64,000 nucleotides of DNA, taken from Hofstenia miamia. Its lineage: Eukaryota > Xenacoelomorpha > Acoela > Hofsteniidae. Positions 12,733 to 24,506 of the stretch are shown here, in pieces (position 1 is the stretch's first letter; each line of letters starts with the position of its first letter). Position numbers and translations under genes: made by a program. A model generated the notes under the pieces. That model was not told the DNA's origin. It did no database searches and was given only the letters and a program-made list of their open reading frames with translations. Location: the NCBI GenBank assembly GCA_900660155.1, contig CABFPE010000030.1:166805-230804 (forward strand), given 5' to 3'.

Positions 12733-13591
12733 GAATCAAACTGATTTATAAGTAATAAATAAAAATAAGTTTCATTAATAAAAAATATATTCTAACTGTA
12801 AGCTTATTAACAAACACAATTGAGTTATGTACAACTCACAATAAAGTCAGATATATGTTTTACTAACTAATCACATAAATTAACACAAGAATTTGGATGC
12901 TTAAAGTGCAATGAAATACCTAAGAAGTTTGTTGAATAACTAAAACTAAATTATTCTTGTAACAAGAATACTTTAAAAAATTGGTTATTAAAAGCTTTCA
13001 ATTTATTAATATTAAATTAGCAACATTAACCTCTTAGTTATTTTTGCTTGAATTTAATAATTTTCTTTTAACTATTCCAGAAACTTATTCAGAATTCCAC
13101 TTAGAACATGTTACATGATTCTATTGTATATTTTTTATGATATTGTCTTAGAACTTTCAGATAGAGTCATGTCTTCTGCATTTACAGTCACAGCTTACAA
13201 CAAAGTCATTGCTTGACTGATATGATTACTATGCATTTGTTAACACTGGCAAGAATGTGGCTCAGTTCTGGACTTGCTTATTTCTCATATGATAATTACT
13301 CTATTTAGATTTTGTATCTTGTCTTTCATTATGACTTACTTCACAAAGATGGCCACTATGACAAGGAAAAAGGAGAAGGAGAACCCCATCATGGTTTTGT
13401 GCTGGTTGATATGTTTCAGGTGTAATCTCATCTTAAACTTTGTTATGTCATTATTTACTATTTTAGCTTTGAACTATAGTTTATTGTGTTCATTTAACAA
13501 TGTCTATGTCAGTTATGAATTAAATTTCTTCTTTTGTTGTACATTACAATAGTGATCATTTTTAAATTAGATTACTTCATTATAGCCTAAT
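12733..13591 (+). repeat. Diverged tandem unit, copy 1
   Basis: The part from about 13160 to 13591 aligns with 15045-15446: shared blocks AGATAGAGT, a CAAAGTCATTGCT-like block, a GATGGC(C/T)(A/G)CTATGA block and the end ATTATAGCCTAAT. An ORF of about 90 codons (13274-13552) falls in it but has no family resemblance. Origin unknown. Confidence 0.5.
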
Positions 13592-14740
13592 TGTAGAATA
13601 ATCCAAGCCATAATGCTGCTAAGAAAGGAAGATCAGAGGATTTGTCAGAATTAAGTTCAAGTTGTGATTTATTGATTATAAACAATTTAAAGTTAATTAT
13701 CATCATTATGTTTTGTAATATGCAACTAAGAAATAATATAGCAAATTAGTACTTGTTGACAAATAATTTGACTAAACAAAGGGGGCAAAAACACTTCACT
13801 TATTTTTAGCCATTTTGGCAGATGAATAAATTCAAATTTCAAATGACAGGTACTTTTGAAGTTAACAATAAATAGAGTGAGAATCAATTTGGAAACTGTT
13901 GAAGTAAATTCTTTGAAAATCTTATCTTTAGATTTTATTTGGTTTGCTTATTTATAAATCATGTCAAGCTAAACAGTAGATGCAGTAGTAGTGGCTTGGG
14001 CACACATTGGGAGCAATTTGAGGGTCCTTGATCCTAGCCATGAACCTGCATTTACATTAGGTGTATGAATAGGAGTTTTTCTCCATTTAGCTGACTATCA
14101 ATTCATTTGTTTGCATGTATTAAATAATTGATTTATCAGAGATAAGGCTAGGTAGCCTACTGTAGGTTATATCTATATTACATTGTCTGATTAGGTGACC
14201 TATAAATAGACAAATAAATAGACTGAGCATATATTGTATCTAAATGTAAGGTAGGAAGCTGCAAGTAATTATTTACTTTATCTAACTATATTAATTAAAG
14301 CCTATAATTTTCAGTAATGGCAGAAGTAATAAGTATTAAGCAGCTAGTGACATTGCCAGGTTGTGAAGTATCACAACTACACATTAAAAATTGAGTTTAA
14401 GTCAGTTACAAACATCATTGAGAGCTGCACTAAGTTAGGATAGGGAACACATAACTACTTCAATAAGCTGAGACTTGGAACTACTCAATCAATGATGGAG
14501 GCACATGTGGATTGATTCAGAGATCAGAGTCAGCTGGAAGCCATAGCCAAACCATGGAGAAGAACTGCAACTGCAGTATACCAAACAGTATCAAATTACT
14601 TTAAGTTAATGCAAGTTAATAACAATGTATCTCACTTTGGTGTAAAGAATTAATATCAGTGCATCCCTACCTGCATCCAACAGGAAATAATGATTTGAAA
14701 GAATAATTAACTTTGTTAATGCCTGGTAATGGATGCTACA
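13592..14740 (+). mobile_element. Solo LTR of family B (1149 bp)
   Basis: Begins TGTAGAATAATCC and ends GGATGCTACA, with no internal region. It sits exactly at the junction between two diverged tandem units (GCCTAAT on the left, then the unit start). Left flank TAAT and right flank AAAT may be a worn target duplication. Solo LTRs arise by LTR-LTR recombination. Confidence 0.78.
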
Positions 14741-15446
14741 AAATCTTAGGAGAGTTGCTGTTAACCTAATTTGCTGACTTGCTAAAAATTTATCCTTTAA
14801 AATCAAACAATGATTGTTTATTACTTCAACTGGCAAAAACATTTAAACAGCTAAGAGAAACTTAGATTACTCCTTAAAAAAATGACAGTTTCAATTAAGA
14901 CATTCCTAAAAGTTTTATAAGCAAACAAACAATAATTTCTAACCATCTTAGGAGCAACTAATAAATATTCAAAGAAGATGAAGAATATAATCATTTATTC
15001 ATTCAGTTGATATAGTGTAAAGGCATCATGTGTACATTGCCAGATAGAGTTATGCCTTTTTTACATTCATGATGGTAGTTGACAACAGAGTCATTGCTAG
15101 GAATGATATGTCTTAGCTCTAGACTTGTCCATTTCTTATATGAAAAATACTCTATAAAGATTTCATTTCTTATCTCTGTTGATGACTTGTTCCATGAAGA
15201 TGGCTGCTATGAGAGGTAGAAATACAAAGAAAATTAGAACATCATCAAAGGTTGTGTTGGTTGATGTGTTTTATTTGCAATCTCATCTTACATTTATCTC
15301 TAATGCTATTTACTGTATTAGTGTTTAACTATACATTATTGTACTTATTTAACAATCCATTTGTTAGTGATCACTAAATGAATTAAGTTAGTTGTTTTTT
15401 ACAATACCATTATCTTATAAATTAGATTACTTTGTTATAGCCTAAT
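14741..15446 (+). repeat. Diverged tandem unit, copy 2
   Basis: Starts with a GAGTTGCTGTT block and a TTTATCCTT(A)AAA(A/C)CAAACAA block that recur at 15455 and 15545, and ends in GCCTAAT like copy 1. A third, partial copy begins at 15447. Confidence 0.5.
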
Positions 15447-16619
15447 CCTACTGGAGTTGCTGTTTATCAAATTTATTGGGAAAATAAACAAATAAGATTT
15501 TTATATAACCTCTCAATAAGAGGTGTTGTCTTATTTAAGATTTATCCTTAAAACCAAACAACAAGTGTTTACCATAAAATCACTTAGAAAGTTTAGTAAC
15601 TCTTAAACTTCTCATTTAATCAAAAACAGTTTTGAGTAAGAAATTCTTATATATTTTTTACTATAATTCCAAGTTATTATTGTACAAAATATTTATTTGT
15701 GACTTATAAAGCAATGATATTTAAAATAATTCAAATTTTATGATACTTTCAAAACAATTTTTGATTGAGTTTGAGTTTGAGTATTAAAGATTTTTCCTTT
15801 GAATGTTTCTGATCAAGATTTCCACACTCATTCAAGTTTGAGTTCTTAGCATTCCAAGTACTAAAGGCCCTGGCAATCACAGAATTATACTCAGATAGTC
15901 CTTGACTATGTGTCAAAATATTAAAGGGTTAATTTCATTTATCACAATAAATATTTAAAATAAATACAATTTTACAAACAATTTATTCTGTAATCATTTT
16001 GAGGGTGATATCACAATATTTATGTTTCATTTAATTAATTTTGTATGAGTATTATGCTCCTCTATAGTGTTTTGCATAGCTATACAACTAGAATAAGTTC
16101 AGTTGCACTATCTTATTTACTGTTCTTATATTAATGAAGATATATGCAAGCTTAGGTAACTTAGATAATTGAGACTAGCAATATTTTCAGCATCACAATT
16201 AATGTTGCCAATGTAAACATCATGCATCCTAGGTTAAATTTGATGACTTTTATTAATTGCACTATCAGCATCCCTTAAATTTAATGAAATTAGCAAGAAT
16301 GTACTTCAACACAAAAGGAGAATTTTATATGCATGAATGCCTCAATGTTATTAGTGAAATGAAACTCAATGGAGAAATAAATTATTGTTCTTTATTTTTT
16401 GAATTAAAATTTAATTTGATTTGTATTGTTAGTAAAATTATCAAAGCTGTTATTAAACATCAAGATCTTTTGTTCATTTTTCATTTTTTTACTAAGCAAG
16501 CAAATTTAAGTTTTAACTTAACCTGTTACCTCATTTCAGTTAAATTAGTAACTACTTGTTTATTGAGTAGAAAACTACAATCTTAAAATGCCATTGATGT
16601 TAGTCAAGAATACATATAA
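15447..16619. other. Start of a third tandem unit, then unassigned AT-rich DNA
   Basis: The first about 150 bp repeat the start of the unit at 14741. The rest is AT-rich sequence with no gene or known repeat that I recognise; an ORF at 16257-16586 has a composition expected by chance. Confidence 0.5.
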
Positions 16620-17490
16620 TGTAGAATCATGGGGGAGCTCTAGCTACTCTAGCAGTACTGGGAAACTCAAGAGTTAAGATTGAAGGTTGCAAAGTTTACC
16701 ATAGCAGAGAGCAACCTGCATTCCAACAGAAGAAAGAAACATTTGTGGTTCACTGATTTGCATAATAAACACAGAACTTCCATTGAGAAATCCAGCAGTG
16801 ACCAATTCACATGGCATCACACTGAAGCCATATCCACGAAGCCATCCTTACTCACCAAGGTGCTAATTGTGTGTCTCAAGTTGTAATTTCTAGCTCAATA
16901 AACAATTTATCTCAGAGTTCTATTATCTCAGCTCATGTAAATAAATAATAAGCAAAATGCACATAATTGCTGTGCATTCACATTCGCCAATGGCATAGTA
17001 TATTTGCAGTGTTAATTTTAAGTGCATGTATGAATCAATCAAATAAAAGTTGTTATTCCCTACATGCAATTATAACCTAAAGCAACCATAATTCAGGCTG
17101 TCACCATTAAGGAGCTATTTGGCACCCCAGACCCAGTGCAGTTTTCTCCCAAATTGTCACTGAATCTTAAGCAATAGTTATCATGACCAAATCTTTGATG
17201 AGAAATCTAAAAGGGGTTACTAGATAATAAAAGGAAAAAAGATCAAATGCAGTTGAAAGAGGACAAATTTATTGTGCATTTCACTACTTGTCTCAGATAT
17301 TTACTACAAAATCAGTAAATTATTACCTAGATACTGTTTACAGTTTCAAACACAATTTCCCTCACAAAGCTAAAATGTACTTTAAACTGAGGGGACAAAT
17401 AATAACTATATCAAATAACTACACTAAAAAATGTGAACAAATTGAATTAAAGAAATTGATACAAATTGATAGCTCCTAATCATGAAACAA
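16620..17490 (-). mobile_element. Family A LTR, minus strand, lacking its far end
   Basis: Starts TGTAGAATCA and follows the reverse complement of 9395-10365 block by block, out to about 17490. The outermost about 90 bp of the LTR are not recognisable. Old solo LTR or remnant of an inverted element. Confidence 0.78.
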
Positions 17491-18967
17491 TACTTAGCCA
17501 CAGAAGAAAGAGACAAATCCTAAATACACAGTTTTGATTATCATAGACAATGCAAGTCTAGAACAATAATCTTAATGTTAACAATCCTATTGTATACATA
17601 TCAGTTAATCAATGCTCCTTTACTAATTCTCCAGAGAATAGAACAGAGCACCAGAAGCATATGAGATTTTAAAGGGAGTAGAAGCCACTACAATAATGTA
17701 TGCATAACTCAGACAGCTGAATGATATGAGTCACCATTGTTTTGACTGGTTGTATATGACTTCTACAAATAGATGTCCCCTAAGTCTGATGTTTACAAAA
17801 AATTAAAAACTGTTTGAGACATGATTTCAATGTAATTGTAATTATATATTTGAATAAATATATCCATTACTTTAGACTGTATTTCAATTAATTTTTCATA
17901 CAGGTTAGATTATTGAAATATAGGATTGCAAGTAAATAAATGTAAATATGTGGTATAATTATAGACATTGACATTCACCATTTGCATTTAATAAATACTT
18001 TGGTGTTTTTGAAACTCTGTTTAGACTTAAAATACAAATTTAATTGTTTGAATTACTTTAGTAGTTTGTACTGTATTGCAATAGGTAGTTAATTTTGGGA
18101 TTCATCATTTGTCTTGCAAAGTTTTATTAATTGTTTTTGGGCAGCCTTTGCTATTCATTTTCAGGATTTGTGTATTACTTTGCAGTTATTGAATGTAATA
18201 TTTTATATACTGATTTCAGTTTAAATTTATAGTTAGACTTGTAACAAACAGATGGTGTCTGATTTCTCATAATGCCCCTGCATTTAAGCAGTTAATATGT
18301 GAATATATTACTCAAACAAACCAGGAATTTGGAAATTTGATTTGATGTTCCTGTACAAATTTTTTTGGAGAAAAATAATGTTGCATTTCAATAAGCATAA
18401 TGAAGTCAAACTGTAATGTTCTATATATCAAAGTGCCGTGCAATTATTCACTATGAATCTGTAAAATACTTTATAAAAAATGATAATCTAGCTCAAATAA
18501 TATTATTAGTCAATAGTATATATGGTTGGTATGGGCTAAGACTATTGGCCAAGACTAATGTAAACTTGGATTTAAATTTTACAAGCATTAATGAGTTATA
18601 TCTGCTAGGAATAAACTTTTAGAGAAGATACCAGAAAAATAGAAACTGATAGATAGACAATTTAATAAGATGTGTTTGCTAGAACTTCAAACTAGCTTTT
18701 TAAAACAAGGCTTTAAGGTATTTGGGGTGTAAAGCTTTCATAAAAATCAATCAGGAAAAATCAGAGAAATCATTAATGCTCAAGCTTGTACTCAATTTAA
18801 AATCTGATACAAAATTCTATAAAATTATATTATTTGAAGTTTCAGTTTTTCAATCAAACAAAAAATTATTTTTTAGCTTACAAAACTCAAAGTTATTGTA
18901 AAAAATATATGTTTTTCACCTTAAAAAATAAATGCTGGTTGAATTTTATTGTCAGTTAATCAACATA
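17491..18967. other. Unassigned AT-rich DNA
   Basis: No coding region, RNA gene or repeat recognised; short ORFs only. Confidence 0.5.
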
Positions 18968-19191
18968 GCAGGGTATTCAATCTAAATCTTAAACCTTTGA
19001 AATTTAATCCCAATCTCAATCTTAAATATTGCAAAAATTCAATCCAAATTCCATCTTAATCTTGTGAAAGTTAATTAATATTAATTTTAATATTCTTTAA
19101 TTGTTGAAGACAGGGAATTCAAGTTTGACTATGTCTATGATTGACACAGAGATTGACCCCTAGAGATGGAGATTGAGATTGAATACCCTGC
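18968..19191. mobile_element. Small inverted-repeat element (MITE-like, 224 bp)
   Basis: Left end GCAGGGTATTCAATCT, right end the exact reverse complement AGATTGAATACCCTGC apart from a short inserted block, with the similarity continuing inward (AATCT/AGATT). The interior is AT-rich and non-coding. Flanks (ACATA / AATATA) resemble each other weakly. Superfamily not assignable from this copy alone. Confidence 0.65.
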
Positions 19192-19925
19192 AATATAGTT
19201 TGATATCGAATTTTCGTCAAATTGGCATTGCCTATGGTTCATATTGTCCTAATATGGTGCAGCATAGCATGTAGCTATACTTCTTGCTGAATGTATTCTT
19301 AAAATGATTAGTATTCAAATTTAATGCTTAAATTAGTCTTTAGGGCATAATATAACAATTAATTTTACAATAAAATATTAATGTCACAATTCAAAGCTAC
19401 ATGCATGTGCTGGGAAAACAAATTTCGTGCTGGTTATGTTTCAATAATTTTTGTTTTGCTTAGCGGTTAATTAATTATTAGTATTTAAGTTTTTATGATG
19501 TTGCCTTTGTCACTCTTATATATATTTTCATATAAATTTGGAAATAAATCCTTATAAAGCAACTTTGTTTTTAGTGTAGCTTTAAGTTTTATACTACGTC
19601 TAAATTACATATTTCATTTTATCATAAATTTCTAATCACGGTCAAACTAAACTGGATGTTGAACATGTGTAAAATATTGATGTACATTATGGTATATAAA
19701 ATAGTTGATTAATACTTGAGAAATAATTTAGAAAACATTTGGACAGAAGAGAGCTTTCGATGAGACCTATTTTTGGCAATTTTCGACTAAGATAGCGATT
19801 AATTAATTTTCAAATACGATCGATTTATCTAGGATATTCAGAAGAAGAAGAAGAAGAAACGTATATTGTCACTTGCATAGAAAATGAGAGATTATTGGAG
19901 ATGATTCCTGTCTGCTCGAAGTCTT
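19192..19925. other. Unassigned DNA with a short GAA repeat
   Basis: Contains (GAA)6 at 19841-19859, immediately before the LINE copy. Nothing else recognised. Confidence 0.5.
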
Positions 19926-21492
19926 TTGTTATTGATAATAATCCTGAGACTATGGCTTTATGCCCCATTTCAAAGTGAACTGAAAAATGTTGTTAATCAA
20001 TTAAAATCTAAATCATCTGCAGATATTGATGATATATCCAGTAAAATTGTGAAAGCTATTTTCCCAGCAATTTTAAATCTTTTAACAGCAAGACTAAGTC
20101 TCTATTCAAACGTCTGTTTTCCAGACAAAATGAAAATAGCAAAAATAATACCTGTTCATAAATCTGGAGACACAAATGATCCCTCAAATTACAGACCAAT
20201 CTCACTATTGCCAATTTTTAGTAAAATTTTTGAAAGATTAATATACAATAGAGTATTTAAGTTTATAAATAAGTACAATTTAATAAATCCAAATCAATTT
20301 GGGTTTCGACCTCACTATAACACAATTTTAGCTTTAATGAAAGTAATTGAAAATATTAGACATTCCAAAGACAATAAATTATATTCTTCGTGCATATTCA
20401 TTGATCTAAGAAAAGCTTTTGATACAATAGATCATAAGTTGTTATTAAATAAGGCATTAGAGGACACATTTTAACCTTATTTGAAAATTATCTAGAAAAC
20501 CGATATCAATGTGTTTCAATAGACTCAACTGATTCAAAATTAAAAGAGATAACATGTGATGTGCCACAAGGCTCAATTCTTGGACCACTACTCTTCTTAA
20601 TGTACATAAATGATCTTCCTAAATTCCTAACTGCTTCGGTCTACCTGTTTGCTGACGATACAAATAAGTTCACTTGACAGGGATATATTATTTAAGACTA
20701 ACATAAATGTTCTAGAAGATTGGCTCTGTTTTAATCGCCTTTCTTTAAATTGAATAAACCACTCAAATAATTTTTTTTCAAAATTAATGAACAAATATCT
20801 AAGCTACAAATAGCGGAAACTGAGCTTAACATAAATGATTCTTATAAATATTTAGGGAGAATAATAGATAAAACATTAAGTTTTGCAGAACGTGTATCTT
20901 TTATTTGTAAAAAAGTCTCCAAACTATGTGGTATTTTGATGAAAATAAGACACTTCGTTCCTAAACATATTACCCTACATTTTTATAATGTATACATACT
21001 GCCGATAATTCAATATGGTGCTTTAATCTATGGTGCTACCTCATACAACACATTATTGCCTATTTTCAAAAAAAGATAATCAGGATCATAAATTTTAAAA
21101 ATTCTACTTATACTACTAAACAGTTATTCATAGAAACAAATATGATGACTATTTGTGAAATATACATTTTTGAACTCCTTATGCACGGTATAAAGGTTAA
21201 AAGACGAGAATATCCAATAGAATTTTATAGCTTTGATGAAATAAATCATTCTTTTAACACAAGAGCCCGAGCAGCACATTAAACAGTTTTAATAAGACAC
21301 AATACAATTGTACAACATAATTCAATTGAAGTGAGAGGTATAAAACTACTAAACTTTTTATACTCAGCACAATTAATTAATGATAATATTATTACACTAA
21401 CGAAAAACAAATGCAACAAACTAATAAAAGATATTAAGCTTACAGCAATAATTGGCAACAATAATTTAATTAATAGAATCTTCCAGAAATAA
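19926..21492 (+). mobile_element. 5'-truncated LINE, ORF2 reverse transcriptase to C-terminus
   Basis: Non-LTR reverse transcriptase of the Jockey/CR1-like group. Early motifs PVHKSGD, NYRPISLLPIFSKIFERL and NQFGFRPHYNT lie at 20150-20330, followed by IDLRKAFDTIDH (about 20400). The catalytic part continues in another frame (PQGSILGPLLF near 20575, FADD near 20650) and then the C-terminal thumb-like region with YKYLG near 20850 and PIIQYG near 21005. The ORF ends TTCCAGAAATAA at 21492. Frame breaks lie near 20465 and 20760 and an in-frame stop near 20677. No endonuclease domain; 5' truncation is typical of LINEs. Inactive. Confidence 0.85.
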
Positions 21493-22094
21493 ATTCACTT
21501 AATTATAATATTTGATATAATAAATTCATTAATTTATATTGAGTCACTTACTAGAAAAATTAAGGGGTTGCTATTGAAAAAATGCGGACTTGGATTAAGA
21601 CAGTTTATCTATTCTTACCATGGTGTTTCTTTCTGAACTTGTCTTCAAATATCTCCCTGATGACGAGGAAATTAATGTTTTCGCAAAACCTAATTCTTTC
21701 CAAAGTATTCCACTATTCACCTGCTGTAACTTTATTTGATGGTTTTCTGAAGTTGTTAAAAGTTATCACGTTGTCAATCTTATTCACTTGTGTTTCATTT
21801 TCTTACGTCATCACTCGATCTTCATGCTATTTCTATTGAATGAAAAAGTTCTCTTTATCAAAGGATCAATTCTATAGTCTTCCGCAAGTTTAAACTGATT
21901 TCAGAAGTTCCTCATAGGTACTCATATGGATTTTGATCGCTACAAATGATAATCTACTTGTACTGATAGGGCACTGGTTGACAGGATAAATAGCGCATCC
22001 AGCATTTGTATGCCAACCATTTTCAAACAATTTAGTGCTAAATTTGTATTTTATTTTGTATTAAGTGTTTTATATGTTTTGTTTGAAATAAATT
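21493..22094. other. Unassigned DNA, possibly a second LINE 3' end
   Basis: The last bases before the ATT array read AAATAAATTC, like the AATAAA-plus-trinucleotide tails of the LINE at 47160, so part of this stretch may be a LINE 3' untranslated region. No coding similarity seen. Confidence 0.35.
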
Positions 22095-22095
22095 C

Positions 22096-22144
<49 letters not shown>

Positions 22145-22156
22145 GTAATAATAATA

Positions 22157-22190
<34 letters not shown>

Positions 22191-22198
22191 GTATTATT
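22095..22198. repeat. (ATT)n microsatellite with a short inverted block
   Basis: About 100 bp of ATT repeats, interrupted at about 22144-22158 by an AGTAATAATAATAAT switch of strand. It lies between the 3' ends of two oppositely oriented LINE-like sequences. Confidence 0.9.
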
Positions 22199-22204
22199 GG
22201 AGTT

Positions 22205-23969
22205 AAAAAAAGTAGTCATCGTCGAGAAGAACTGTCACCTATGCAGGTCAAGCTTGGTTCTTGCGATTTGATATCTTCCAGATGGTCTAATAGAGAGAAT
22301 AAGGATATGGAGGTTATGATTTGCCTTCCGTATATTAAAAAGATTTTCACATAGATATTCCCTGTGCTTGACGATAGAAACGAGGGAACAGCCAATTATT
22401 TTTGCAGCTGAGTTCAGTATCATCTGCATTCTCCCAGTAAAAGTGGTTTCGACACCTGTGAACAATGAAGCACAGTAATAAAAAATGGATAGGACTGTAC
22501 TTTCAAGGATACTATTTAATTCTTTTGCATTCCATATTGGTTTAAGACTACTAAGAATAGTGAATCTGCAGGACGCTGTTTTAATTTTTAAATCTACTCT
22601 CGACATCAGCTTGCAAGGATAAATTAGAGTATAATAACACCAAGAATTTTAAGGGTGTCTGTCTGTTGTATTTCGTCTTTGAGCGACAACGAGACTCTCC
22701 TAGTAGTTGACTCTTCTTAGAATTGAAATTAAGATTGTTTTGTTTACAAAACTTTATGATATGATTCATGGCAGTGTTAATACGCCGCGGAATTTTTCGA
22801 GGAATTCGAATAATCTAAGTGATATCGTCAGCAAATTTGAACAGTAACCCATGCTCGCCTTTAACGTCACTGATAAAAACAATGAAAAGAATGGGTGCAA
22901 TGATGGACTCCTGAGGGACACAACTGAGAATACTGTATAATTCACTGTTACTGCCGGCATATGAAACATAGAACTTTCTACCGTGGAGGTACGACGTGAG
23001 CCAAGCGAGAATATCACGAGGGCAACCAAACCGACGCAACTTGTTGAAAGAAATGGTATCGAATGCTTTGCTCATGCCAAAAGCCTGTATCAAAACCAAA
23101 TCCCCATCATACAAGATCTTTGAAACGTGGTAAATGAGATAGATTAAGGCAGTGCAAGTTGATTTCTTATTTTGGTAAGCGAACTAGGCTTGAACCACCA
23201 TACGAAGCAAAGTGGGCTTAATTCTCTTCAACGACATGCTCTCAGGAGCCTTCGCCTTTACCGAGAGAAGTGAAATAGGCCGCAGATCGTCAATACTAGG
23301 ACGAGTTTTCTTAGGACAAACATGAGCGATCTTAAACTTCCAAAGAACAATTGATTAAATGACAGAGAGGCTCGAAAATGATATGGGCAGCATGATAGTA
23401 GAGAAAATTTGGCACCCCGTCAGAGCCTGTCCCGTGCCATTTAATATAACAGATAGTTCAAAACGTCAATAGGTTCACAGAACCTTAAACCAACCTCGGG
23501 CGCTGTATCTTCTTCACAGAGATTATCATCTCCTTCACTGTTCATTGCCGACTGGAATTTAGCAGCGTAATTTTCAACAAAAGCCATGGGACCACTAGCT
23601 TGACCAAAAAGAGAAGACAGCGGCGAGACCCGGTTCCCCTTGGTAAAAAAGTTAGAGCTGCCAGGAATCCTTGGGACTTGTAGCTGAGCAGATGCACGAC
23701 CTTTTCGAGCTAACAATAATTTCAGAGAGTTTATTTCCGGTAGTGCCTAAATGATCCAGAATTTCCTGTTTGAAATGCATGGTCTCTTTTGGCCATAACA
23801 TCATAAATAGAAGCGGTGATCCAAGAAGTATCCTTCTCATCAACAGGGACCTTCTTGCAAGGGACAGTACCATATATTCATATAAAAGAACATATGAATT
23901 TGTGTGATAACAAACTTTATAGAAAATTTTCAATGCTATAACCACACACACTTGAAAATATTTTAACAC
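22205..23969 (-). mobile_element. 5'-truncated LINE on the minus strand
   Basis: Reading leftward: a linker region upstream of RT (23969-23441), then RT sequence with KAFDTISFNKL, PQESIIAPILF and FADD motifs (23114-22815), then a KSQLLG-type segment (22769-22581) and the C-terminal region (22606-22235) with LNSAAKIIGC. Its 3' end runs into the ATT array. Different family from the LINE at 19926 by wording of the motifs. Several frame changes; inactive. An N at 23988 lies just outside its 5' end. Confidence 0.82.
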
Positions 23970-24110
23970 AGGAGTTGTACAATGGTTNTGCTTTGGAAAA
24001 CAAGAAAGATTAGGAAAATCTTAACCTATGCATGTATGCCCAAATGAAGGACTAATCTTCCGCATATCACGAAGAAGATGAATTATTATTTTCACTTAAC
24101 GCTTAATGTA

Positions 24111-24506
24111 GTAAGACCGACGTCGGTCTTACTTCGTCGATCTTACTACAAGTTGTGTTGTTTATAAGCGCTCACAGCTTCATATCTTAACAGGATTTAA
24201 TTATTTTTCTTCTAATTATCACGAACCACCTTGTTGTACACTTATTAGATTTTAAAAGTACAGAAAACTGTACTATAATCTTTTTATTTAAAATAGAAAG
24301 CCGTCGGTCTTACTACATTTTGTGGTAAACAAACATAATTTAATTGTTTGAAAGGGCTATAAATGACAGAAAATATTTTTTTCTACATTTCTCTGACCGT
24401 ATTCTAAAAGAATGATGTCTCAATTAATAAACAAGTACCCAACATTTGACATTAGACTGTTCAGCCAAAACACGGGACTCCCTTTTAAAACGTCGGTCTT
24501 ACTACA
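24111..24506. repeat. Spaced CGTCGGTCTTAC motif group with a 22-bp palindrome
   Basis: A perfect palindrome GTAAGACCGACGTCGGTCTTAC at 24111-24132 is followed by the same half-motif CGTCGGTCTTACTACA at 24302-24317 and 24491-24506, spacings 181 and 189 bp. A related CGATCTTACTACA lies at 24138-24150. This could be the worn remains of a roughly 185-bp tandem repeat or ends of a foldback element. Confidence 0.6.

Noticed and set aside
16257-16586. 109-codon ORF between LTR copies
   Set aside because: Lys/Ile/Phe/Asn-rich as expected by chance here, no homology recognised.
22010-22354. Isoleucine-run ORF
   Set aside because: Translation of the ATT microsatellite.
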